A stretch of 5,823 nucleotides of DNA, from NCBI GenBank assembly GCA_902493345.1, contig CABUPM010000112.1, positions 1 through 5,823 of the forward strand, in the 5' to 3' direction. The DNA comes from an uncultured Eubacteriales bacterium (GTDB taxonomy: Bacteria > Bacillota > Clostridia > Lachnospirales > Bianqueaceae). The notes beneath the pieces are model-generated. The model did no database searches. It worked only from the letters and a program-made list of their open reading frames with translations, and was not told where the DNA came from. Every line of letters starts with the position of its first letter. Position 1 is the first letter of the stretch. Of the stretch, positions 1-4,846 are shown piece by piece. A program made the position numbers and the translations under genes.

Positions 1-190
1 ATTGCGGCAGCACGGACTGCCGGACCTCCACCTGGCGGACCTGGGCCGGGATCTGCCGACACTGCGGGAAGCAGGAGAGGCGGCAGGACAGCTCATGCAG
101 GCGGACCCGCAGATGTGCGAACCAGGACACATACAGCTGCGCCGCCGAGCAGAACGGTATATGAGTCGAGGAATGGAGATTTCATTATAA
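1..190 (+). CDS. recG: ATP-dependent DNA helicase RecG, C-terminal end (partial)
   Basis: Only the last 62 codons are present (reading frame starts at base 2, stop TAA at 188-190); the gene enters from the left edge. The visible protein begins LRQHGLPDLHLADLGRDL. This resembles the end of the RecG helicase domain, where a G-x-RQxG-LP-x-x-x-x-ADL-x-x-D segment is followed by a helix of the form x-x-AR-x-x-A-x-x-L-x-x-DP. Here the helix reads LREAGEAAGQLMQADP. RecG is a cytoplasmic superfamily 2 helicase that reverses stalled replication forks and branch-migrates Holliday junctions. The family match comes from remembered motifs over a short tail; the helicase motifs and wedge domain lie outside the window. 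The final residues (RYMSRGMEISL) are not diagnostic. A hairpin terminator begins a few bases after the stop, so this is probably the last gene of its transcript. Confidence 0.78.
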   Translation, partial: LRQHGLPDLHLADLGRDLPTLREAGEAAGQLMQADPQMCEPGHIQLRRRAERYMSRGMEISL

Positions 191-192
191 AA

Positions 193-231
193 AAAGGCCC
201 GGCGCAGATATTCGGTCTGCGCCGGGCCTTT
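193..231. terminator. Bidirectional intrinsic terminator between recG and hsp20
   Basis: There is a perfect inverted repeat: GGCCCGGCGCAGA at 196-208 pairs with TCTGCGCCGGGCC at 216-228. Three A-T pairs (193-195 with 229-231) extend it to 16 bp, and the loop is 7 nt (209-215). On the - strand the stem is followed by seven U residues (complement of 189-195), giving a strong rho-independent terminator for hsp20, whose stop is at 246. On the + strand only three U residues follow, so termination of the recG transcript should be weaker but plausible. Location between two convergent genes fits shared use. Confidence 0.93.
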
Positions 232-245
232 GTCATGCCCCAGCA

Positions 246-689
246 TTACTGAATGGAAATGTATTTCTTTTCCGGAGCCGGCTGAGCGACCTGCTTCGGA
301 ACGGACAGCTTCAGGATACCGTCCTCATAACGAGCCTGAATATCGTTTTCCGTCAGACCGTCGCCGACATAGAAGCTACGGCTGCATTCACCGGCATAAC
401 GCTCACGGCGGATGTAGTTGCCCTCCTTATCCTTCTCATCCTTATCCAAGCCCTTCGCGGCGGAGATGGTCAGATAACCATTCTCCACAGAAGCCTGAAT
501 CTCATCCTTCTTAAAGCCCGGCAAATCTATATCCAGCTCGTAGCTGTTCTCTGTCTCACGAACATCCGTCTTCATCAGATTCTTCGCATGCTTTCCATAC
601 AGAGGATTGCGGCCGCCAAAGAAGTCCTTTTCCATCGGAAAATCAAACCAATCATCCAACAGATTCTCACCAAAGATACTAGGTAACAT
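246..689 (-). CDS. Small heat-shock protein, Hsp20/alpha-crystallin family
   Basis: This 147-residue protein is an ATP-independent holdase chaperone of the cytoplasm. It binds unfolding proteins during stress and passes them to DnaK/GroEL. Residues 1-38 form a variable N-terminal arm rich in aromatics and acidic residues (DDWFDFP). The alpha-crystallin domain spans about 40-132 and includes YELDIDLPGFKKDEI (50-64), the ENGYLTISA strand (69-77), RRERYAGECSRSFYV (94-108) and the family signature YEDGILKLSVPK (121-132). The C-terminal tail carries the I-x-I oligomer anchor (I144-S-I146). Length is typical for Hsp18/Hsp20 proteins of Firmicutes. The start ATG is supported by GGAGG (complement of 698-702) eight bases upstream. 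The gene appears monocistronic, bounded by its own promoter and a terminator. The CIRCE operator over the promoter indicates HrcA repression relieved by heat. Confidence 0.97.
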   Translation of the reverse strand: MLPSIFGENLLDDWFDFPMEKDFFGGRNPLYGKHAKNLMKTDVRETENSYELDIDLPGFKKDEIQASVENGYLTISAAKGLDKDEKDKEGNYIRRERYAGECSRSFYVGDGLTENDIQARYEDGILKLSVPKQVAQPAPEKKYISIQ

Positions 690-760
690 ATGTCATTCCT
701 CCATTTGAAATTCATTGTATTGGTTCTCCGGAATCTCTATCATTCCCTTGAACTGACTCT

Positions 761-788
761 ATTATACATCAGTTATTAGCACTGTCAA
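761..788 (-). promoter_or_regulatory. Sigma-A promoter of hsp20
   Basis: On the - strand TTGACA (complement of 783-788) and TATAAT (complement of 761-766) are both perfect consensus boxes, separated by 16 bp. The expected transcription start is near 754, giving a leader of about 65 nt before the ATG at 689. The -35 box straddles the spacer and proximal arm of the CIRCE operator, so a bound repressor would directly block RNA polymerase. Confidence 0.9.
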
Positions 789-802
789 TAGGTGAGTGCT
801 AA
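776..802. promoter_or_regulatory. CIRCE operator (HrcA binding site)
   Basis: The left arm TTAGCACTG (776-784), a 9-nt spacer (785-793) and the right arm GAGTGCTAA (794-802) match the CIRCE consensus TTAGCACTC-N9-GAGTGCTAA at 17 of 18 arm positions. The only deviation is the last base of the left arm (G for C). CIRCE is bound by the heat-sensitive repressor HrcA, which needs GroEL to stay active. It overlaps the hsp20 promoter. The next gene on the other side starts over 300 bp away and has its own leader, so hsp20 is the likely target. Confidence 0.94.
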
Positions 803-935
803 TATTCATAAATTTATAATACTCTTACTAAAATTACAAAATAAAAACGAATTTGTCAAATTGTCTGATTCTATATGAAAAGCATTTACAAAAATCTGCG
901 GATTCCACGGAAAATAATTTTTTTCGAGAAATCCC
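803..935. other. AT-rich intergenic stretch, nothing recognised
   Basis: This is the upstream half of the gap between the hsp20 control region and the symporter leader. It is strongly AT-rich and has no convincing coding region on either strand. A TATAAT-like hexamer at 815-820 lacks a partner -35 box at proper spacing. It may act as an UP-element-like region for the flanking promoters, but nothing specific supports that. Confidence 0.5.
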
Positions 936-964
936 TTGAAAATCAGGAAATCTTGTGGTAGTCT
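936..964 (+). promoter_or_regulatory. Probable promoter of the riboswitch-symporter transcript
   Basis: TTGAAA (936-941) is followed after 17 bp by TAGTCT (959-964), which is preceded by TGG (956-958) and so has the TGn extended -10 arrangement. The -10 hexamer matches TATAAT poorly (three of six), so the call rests on the -35 box, the exact spacing, the extended motif and the position. A start near 971 would place the palindrome and glycine aptamer wholly inside the leader. Confidence 0.5.
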
Positions 965-997
965 ATTGAAAGTGTTTTTCTACACGGGACGAATGCA

Positions 998-1017
998 CGT
1001 CGTGTCCGGACACGACG
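998..1017 (+). repeat. Perfect 20-nt palindrome in the riboswitch leader
   Basis: CGTCGTGT (998-1005) and ACACGACG (1010-1017) are exact inverted repeats around the self-complementary centre CCGG (1006-1009). As RNA this would form an 8-bp GC-rich hairpin with a tetraloop just 5' of the glycine aptamer. An alternative pairing, GTCCG (1004-1008) with CGGAC (1016-1020), is mutually exclusive with it. There is no U tract, so it is not a terminator. It could be a peripheral element of the riboswitch or a protein-binding palindrome in DNA. Confidence 0.75.
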
Positions 1018-1021
1018 GACG

Positions 1022-1109
1022 TTCTCATACTCAGGAGAGTCTCTTAAAAAGAGCGCCGAAGGTGTACGCAGTGATTCACTGTTAATCTCTCAGGCAAAAG
1101 GATGGAGGA
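1022..1109 (+). ncRNA. Glycine riboswitch (single gcvT-type aptamer)
   Basis: The conserved core of the glycine aptamer is visible: GGAGAG (1034-1039), a small hairpin CTCTT/AAGAG (1041-1053), GCCGAAGG (1055-1062), a hairpin CAGTG/CACTG (1069-1081), and CTCTCAGGCAAAAGGA (1087-1102). GAGAG pairs with CTCTC. Only one aptamer is recognisable, so this is a singlet, not the tandem form. A possible closing helix pairs 1022-1028 (TTCTCAT) with 1102-1109 (ATGGAGGA) with one bulged G and one G-U pair. The 3' strand of that helix contains the Shine-Dalgarno GGAGG (1104-1108) of the symporter gene. No terminator lies between aptamer and start codon, which favours control at translation. The direction (off with glycine, if the helix forms) is inference. 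Symporters of this family are known targets of glycine riboswitches. Confidence 0.92.
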
Positions 1110-1115
1110 AGAAGG

Positions 1116-2516
1116 ATGTTTGAAAAAATTGACCAATTTATCACATGGTTTGACGATGTGGTCTGGGGCCTGCCGTTGATTGTTTTGATTCTGCTTACAG
1201 GACTGCTCTTAACCAGCCGGTTAGGGCTTCTGCAGATCAGACATCTGGGGAAGGCCTTGAAGTTTATGTTTAAAAACGAGGAAGATGGAGAGGGCGAGGT
1301 TACGAGCTTTGGCGCCTTGTGTACGGCCTTGTCCGCGACCATCGGTACGGGCAATATCGTAGGCGTAGCGACAGCGATTGCCGCCGGCGGCCCGGGCGCG
1401 CTTTTCTGGATGGTGCTTACCGCCTTTTTGGGGATGGCGACCAAGTACGCGGAGGGCCTTTTGGCGATCAAGTACCGTACGATTGACAGCGAAGGACATG
1501 TTCTGGGAGGCCCGTTCTATTATATTGAAAATGGAATGGGCAAGAACTGGCGGTGGCTGGCTAAGATTTTTGCCTTTTTCGGAGCTGGTGTGGGACTGTT
1601 CGGAATCGGTACCTTTTCTCAGGTAAATGGTATCACCTCGGCGGTACGCAACTTTTTTGACCCGAATACGATGTATGCCGTTACATTGTTCGGAAGGACG
1701 TATTCCTGGGCGACCGTGATCTCCTGCCTCGTACTGACACTGTGTGTGGGTCTGGTTGTCATTGGCGGGCTGAAGAGAATCGCCAAGGTTTCGCAGGTCG
1801 TGGTGCCTTTTATGGCGGTATTGTACATCATATTGGCGCTGATTATCATCTGCTGCAATATTCAGGCGGTGCCGCAGGCCTTTGTTACGATCGTTAAAAG
1901 TGCGTTCAATGGAAGCGCGCTTGCGGGCGGTGTGATGGGAAGCATGATTCTTGCCATGCAAAAGGGTATTGCCAGAGGAATCTTTTCTAATGAATCCGGT
2001 CTCGGCAGCGCGCCGATCGCGGCGGCAGCGGCGCAGACCAAAGAGCCGGTGCGGCAGGGACTGGTGTCTATGACCGGAACCTTTATCGATACCATTATCG
2101 TCTGCACGATGACCGGTCTTGCGATTGTCATCACCGGCACATGGAATACTGGCCTGGAGGGCGTGGAGATCACGACGGCGGCATTCCAGCAAGGACTGCC
2201 GTTTTCTCCGGTATTTTCAGCATTCTCACTGATGATCTGCCTGGTGTTCTTCGCGTTTACGACGATTCTGGGATGGGATTATTATGGTGAGCGCTGCCTG
2301 GAATACCTGTTCAACGGAAATAAAAAAGCAGTGAAGATCTATCGGTATCTGTACATATGCTGCGTCTTTATCGGCCCCTATATGACTGTAGCGGCGGTAT
2401 GGAATATCGCGGATATCTTCAACGCTCTGATGGCGTTCCCCAATCTGATCGCGCTTCTGGCGCTCAACGGCGTCGTCGTGCGGGAGACCAAGGGATATTT
2501 TCAGAGGCATAAATAA
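1116..2516 (+). CDS. Alanine/glycine:cation symporter, AGCS family
   Basis: This 466-residue integral membrane protein belongs to the AGCS family (TC 2.A.25, Na+/alanine symporter family), which couples uptake of alanine or glycine to Na+ or H+. About ten hydrophobic segments are visible, for example near 18-38, 85-108, 150-170, 196-218, 226-248, 318-342, 362-386 and 409-455. Family motifs include ATIGTGNIVGVATAIAAGGP (74-93), the signature GPGALFWM (92-99), GIARGIFSNESGLGSAPIAA (284-303) and the C-terminal FTTILGWDYYGER (381-393). The residue after FWM is V100, where I recall Trp being usual. Length is normal for the family. The start is set by GGAGG (1104-1108) seven bases before the ATG. 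The glycine riboswitch directly upstream argues that glycine is a physiological substrate, though alanine is equally possible from sequence alone. The gene is followed at once by a terminator, so it is probably monocistronic. Names such as alsT, dagA or agcS are used for relatives. Confidence 0.95.
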   Translation: MFEKIDQFITWFDDVVWGLPLIVLILLTGLLLTSRLGLLQIRHLGKALKFMFKNEEDGEGEVTSFGALCTALSATIGTGNIVGVATAIAAGGPGALFWMVLTAFLGMATKYAEGLLAIKYRTIDSEGHVLGGPFYYIENGMGKNWRWLAKIFAFFGAGVGLFGIGTFSQVNGITSAVRNFFDPNTMYAVTLFGRTYSWATVISCLVLTLCVGLVVIGGLKRIAKVSQVVVPFMAVLYIILALIIICCNIQAVPQAFVTIVKSAFNGSALAGGVMGSMILAMQKGIARGIFSNESGLGSAPIAAAAAQTKEPVRQGLVSMTGTFIDTIIVCTMTGLAIVITGTWNTGLEGVEITTAAFQQGLPFSPVFSAFSLMICLVFFAFTTILGWDYYGERCLEYLFNGNKKAVKIYRYLYICCVFIGPYMTVAAVWNIADIFNALMAFPNLIALLALNGVVVRETKGYFQRHK

Positions 2517-2529
2517 GTGATAAAAAAGT

Positions 2530-2571
2530 TAAGGCCTATCTCACACTTTGGCTTGTGTGAGATAGGCCTTA
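2530..2571. terminator. Bidirectional intrinsic terminator between symporter and gatD-like genes
   Basis: AAGGCCTATCTCACAC (2531-2546) pairs perfectly with GTGTGAGATAGGCCTT (2555-2570); T2530-A2571 extends the stem to 17 bp around an 8-nt loop (2547-2554). On the + strand four U residues follow (2572-2575); on the - strand the stem is followed by AAC and then six U residues (complement of 2522-2527). It begins 14 nt after the symporter stop and lies 3 nt past the gatD-like stop, so both convergent transcripts can end here. Confidence 0.93.
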
Positions 2572-2573
2572 TT

Positions 2574-3290
2574 TTACAGCGCGAATTTGGTTTTGGGGTT
2601 TAAGAATTCCTGCATCCGTACATCATAGGCCTCGCGGATCTCCTCTTCAAAAGCGACAGGGGCGTCTGCCGCGCCCATCGTATCCAGAAGATAACGGGTC
2701 AGATCCGGATTGTTGACCAGGATGGGACCCAGCTGAGAGGTAACGATCAGATGTTCCTGCATAATCCCTTCCAGATGGGAGTCGGTATTCAGACCGCGTC
2801 CCTTTTTGCAGCGGACAAAAGGACAGGAAGAATTGTCTCCATACCAGGAGGTGAAGGTGCTTTGGAATCCCAGAGTCTCGAACTTATCCTGGAAGCTTCC
2901 GAGGACAAGGCCGTTATAGCGCGTATACTGAGAGCGTTTGGCGGTGAAGGGGAGCAGGTCCAGACCAGGGATCTTGCGGCCGTCCCAGTTTTCGATGTCG
3001 GTAAAGAGGATCTCTCCGGCATTTCCGGTAAAGAGCATGGGGACGCCGGAAAGGATCAATTCCTGCAGGCGAACGCGGTAGGGGCGCAGCTGCAGGATGA
3101 TATTCTCCTGATTGCGCTCAGAGGTAGAACCCATATAGATCAGATCTGGCGTCTCTGCGGCAAAATACGGTTCTGTGCCGAAGGTAGTGGGAAACCACTC
3201 CGCGTCCGGCAGACAGTGCTGCAGATACTGCATATTGCCCATATCGCCGAACAGATTGCATATCTCCGGGTAAAGGATTTCGATTTTCAT
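2574..3290 (-). CDS. gatD: GatD-like amidotransferase subunit lacking the catalytic Cys and His
   Basis: This 238-residue protein is related to GatD, the CobB/CobQ-type class I glutamine amidotransferase that feeds ammonia to MurT for amidation of lipid II D-glutamate. Family marks are YPEICNLFGDMGNMQYL (7-23), matching the N-terminal LNLYGDxGN segment, GVPMLFTGNAGEIL (82-95), PGLDLLPF (108-115), R124 at the position of a glutamine-binding Arg, and LGPILVNNP (187-195). Compared by eye with remembered Staphylococcus aureus GatD, the nucleophile elbow xxCGGYQ has become FTGNAGE, so Gly89 stands where Cys94 is. The HGPxL histidine (His189) is Leu187. The GFENH segment reads GFQST (141-145). None of its four cysteines (11, 26, 156, 161) lies in the elbow. 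The reading frame is intact and normal in length, so this looks like a divergent subfamily, not a decayed gene. It overlaps murT by ATGA, indicating translational coupling. Glutaminase activity is doubtful; the family call is firmer than the function. Confidence 0.82.
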   Translation of the reverse strand: MKIEILYPEICNLFGDMGNMQYLQHCLPDAEWFPTTFGTEPYFAAETPDLIYMGSTSERNQENIILQLRPYRVRLQELILSGVPMLFTGNAGEILFTDIENWDGRKIPGLDLLPFTAKRSQYTRYNGLVLGSFQDKFETLGFQSTFTSWYGDNSSCPFVRCKKGRGLNTDSHLEGIMQEHLIVTSQLGPILVNNPDLTRYLLDTMGAADAPVAFEEEIREAYDVRMQEFLNPKTKFAL

Positions 3291-4669
3291 TGATGCTCCT
3301 CCTCTCTCTCCAAGAGGGCCTTCAGGCTGGCCTCCGCGGCTTTGGCGGTAGATACAGTATAGACATCATACAGAAGATAGATGGTATCGGTCTCTTCCGG
3401 ACGGACCGCCCCCGCGGCTTCGGATTCTTTGGGAACGCAGGTGATCTTCTCCGGCGCGACACCGGCCACAAGAAGACGTACCCGATGATCCAGACTGCGG
3501 ACACCGGCGCAGATGATCTGCACGATGGAGTCGTCTCGGAGAAATTCATAATCCGTATCATAGAGCCAGGAGATATTCTCGCTGGTTTCTTTGGCGTCAC
3601 CCAGATCGTCCAACATCAGAATGACGGTTTTACGGCCGGGACGGCGGCGGATTGAATCGAATACACGGGAGCAGGCAATGGGGTTCTGTCCCTTCGCGAC
3701 ACTCAGAATGACGGTTTTTCCGGCAATCTCTTCTTCATGGTAGCGGCTCTCCACAATGTGGAGCTTTTCAATGGAAGAACGGAGCTGAAGGGGAGTCAGG
3801 CCAAATTCACTCAGCAGAGCGATAGCGCCAGCAAGGTTGTACAGATCCGGAGCGGACTGTCCTACCATCTTAAAGTTTTCTGTTTGTTCATGCATCCGCA
3901 TCTCGACACGCCCGGTTTCCGGATGAACAGCGCACAGCGCGTAATCCAGAGCAGGAGAAGCAAAATCACAATGGCTGCAGTGCGCGCGGCCGATGTGATG
4001 ATAACGGCGGAATTCATAGACCATGGGAGCGCCGCAATACGGACACAGCGGGAGATCCTGAATGATATTGTTATCCATGATCTCCTCATTTTCCAGAGGA
4101 TCTACGCCGAAGTAGACACGGTCGTTTTTGGCGGCCAGACGGGCGCTGATCAGATCATCGCCATTCAGCACCAGCTTGGTGGAAGCGGGGATATTCTGAT
4201 CCAGAATGTCATAGATAAATTCCGCATGCGCGTTTCGTTTGAAGGAATCGCGGAACAGATTGGTAACCAGCAGCAGATTGGGATGCACATAGGGATAGAT
4301 CAGTCTGGAACTGCGTTCATCGAGCTCCAGGACCGCCAGGTCCCGGACAGTCTGCCCCTTGAGATTGATGGCGCCAATCAGCGTGGTCACGACGCCGCCC
4401 AGAATATTGCTGCCGCTGCGGTTGCTGACAGGCTGAAAGCCGTTGTCCGTCAGAATGTCGATCACCATATTGGCAGTGGTTGTCTTTCCGTTGGTGCCGG
4501 TGATGCCGATGATCGTTTTGGGCATGTCCATCCGCGCCAGAAAATCCGGACAGATCTTAAGAGCCAGTACGCCGGGATTATGCGTACCAGCGCGGCCTAT
4601 GAGGGAGAGCCCTCGGGAAAAGAGCTTGGCCCCGTATAAAGCAAGATAAAAACGAATACCTTTCTTCAT
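3287..4669 (-). CDS. murT: MurT-like Mur ligase (lipid II isoglutaminyl synthase, ligase subunit)
   Basis: This 460-residue protein is a Mur-ligase-fold ATPase. In known systems MurT activates the alpha-carboxyl of lipid II D-glutamate with ATP and amidates it with ammonia from GatD, on the inner face of the membrane. Visible marks are the P-loop GITGTNGKTTT (55-65), SNRSGSN (82-88), LELDERSSR (114-122), TNLFRDSF (136-143), a four-cysteine zinc ribbon (C209, C212, C231, C234) characteristic of MurT, and a MurT C-terminal domain (DUF1727) from about 315. That domain contains ISWLYDTDYE (366-375), whose D371 probably matches the catalytic Asp of MurT. The usual KNPxG-type motif reads AKGQNPIACSRVF (325-337), which is unusual. 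An in-frame upstream ATG at 4738 would add 23 residues, but the start at 4669 is preferred: AAGGA (complement of 4679-4683) is 9 nt upstream, the promoter -10 lies between the two ATGs, and MKKGIRFYLALYGAKL is a normal MurT beginning. First gene of a two-gene operon with the gatD-like gene. Confidence 0.9.
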   Translation of the reverse strand: MKKGIRFYLALYGAKLFSRGLSLIGRAGTHNPGVLALKICPDFLARMDMPKTIIGITGTNGKTTTANMVIDILTDNGFQPVSNRSGSNILGGVVTTLIGAINLKGQTVRDLAVLELDERSSRLIYPYVHPNLLLVTNLFRDSFKRNAHAEFIYDILDQNIPASTKLVLNGDDLISARLAAKNDRVYFGVDPLENEEIMDNNIIQDLPLCPYCGAPMVYEFRRYHHIGRAHCSHCDFASPALDYALCAVHPETGRVEMRMHEQTENFKMVGQSAPDLYNLAGAIALLSEFGLTPLQLRSSIEKLHIVESRYHEEEIAGKTVILSVAKGQNPIACSRVFDSIRRRPGRKTVILMLDDLGDAKETSENISWLYDTDYEFLRDDSIVQIICAGVRSLDHRVRLLVAGVAPEKITCVPKESEAAGAVRPEETDTIYLLYDVYTVSTAKAAEASLKALLEREEEHQ

Positions 4670-4709
4670 TCGAAAAGATCCTTTCTGAATGTATTTACAA
4701 CTGCCCCCT

Positions 4710-4738
4710 ATTATAACAAATCTATCCGAGATATGCAA
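4710..4738 (-). promoter_or_regulatory. Sigma-A promoter of the murT-gatD operon
   Basis: On the - strand TTGCAT (complement of 4733-4738) and TATAAT (complement of 4710-4715) are separated by 17 bp, with TGT directly before the -10 (extended -10). The predicted start near 4703 gives a leader of about 33 nt to the ATG at 4669. It also rules out the upstream ATG at 4738 as the start codon for transcripts from this promoter. Confidence 0.85.
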
Positions 4739-4773
4739 GGCGTAGAGAAGCGCAAAATATTCCTAAAAATCTG

Positions 4774-4802
4774 TTGGAATACACGGTAAGAAATGATATA
4801 AT
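4774..4802 (+). promoter_or_regulatory. Sigma-A promoter of the glycosidase-like gene
   Basis: TTGGAA (4774-4779) and a perfect TATAAT (4797-4802) are separated by 17 bp, and TGA (4794-4796) gives an extended -10. The predicted start is near 4809. A short inverted repeat, ACGGC (4807-4811) and GCCGT (4816-4820), would lie at or near the very 5' end of the transcript. This promoter is back to back with the murT promoter, with about 35 bp between the two -35 boxes. Confidence 0.85.
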
Positions 4803-4846
4803 AAAAACGGCAGACGCCGTATAGAAAAATCAGGGGGTATCAGAAT

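Noticed and set aside
690..755. Possible RNA thermometer in the hsp20 leader (AUUCC at 730-734 could pair with GGAAU next to the Shine-Dalgarno at 695-699)
   Set aside because: Only five base pairs, and the same AUUCC pairs equally well with GGAAU at 742-746. CIRCE already explains heat control.
815..820. TATAAT hexamer on the + strand in the AT-rich gap
   Set aside because: No -35 box at 16-18 bp upstream and no transcript feature that needs it; chance occurrence is likely in AT-rich DNA.
850..862. Small inverted repeat AATTT-GTC-AAATT
   Set aside because: Five A/T pairs with a 3-nt loop is weak and expected by chance in this composition.
1034..1102. Tandem glycine riboswitch
   Set aside because: Only one set of the GCCGAAGG and CTCTCAGGCAAAAGG motifs is present; no second aptamer follows before the start codon.
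1221..2192. Long open frame of 323 codons on the - strand inside the symporter gene
   Set aside because: It is antisense to a clear AGCS transporter, its product is rich in R, H and Q with no recognisable domain, and it has no ribosome binding site of note. It is a shadow of the codon bias of the real gene.
2751..3293. Open frame of 180 codons on the + strand opposite the gatD-like gene
   Set aside because: It is antisense to a gene with GatD landmarks and an ATGA coupling to murT; no ribosome binding site or domain was seen.
3737..4639. Open frame of 300 codons on the + strand opposite murT
   Set aside because: murT has consistent family motifs across this region. The opposite frame gives a low-complexity I/Q/G/A-rich product typical of an antisense shadow, and no promoter precedes it.
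4670..4738. Upstream in-frame ATG that would give MurT 23 extra residues
   Set aside because: The predicted -10 box and transcription start lie inside this stretch, the extension is not MurT-like, and the ATG at 4669 has a well-placed Shine-Dalgarno.
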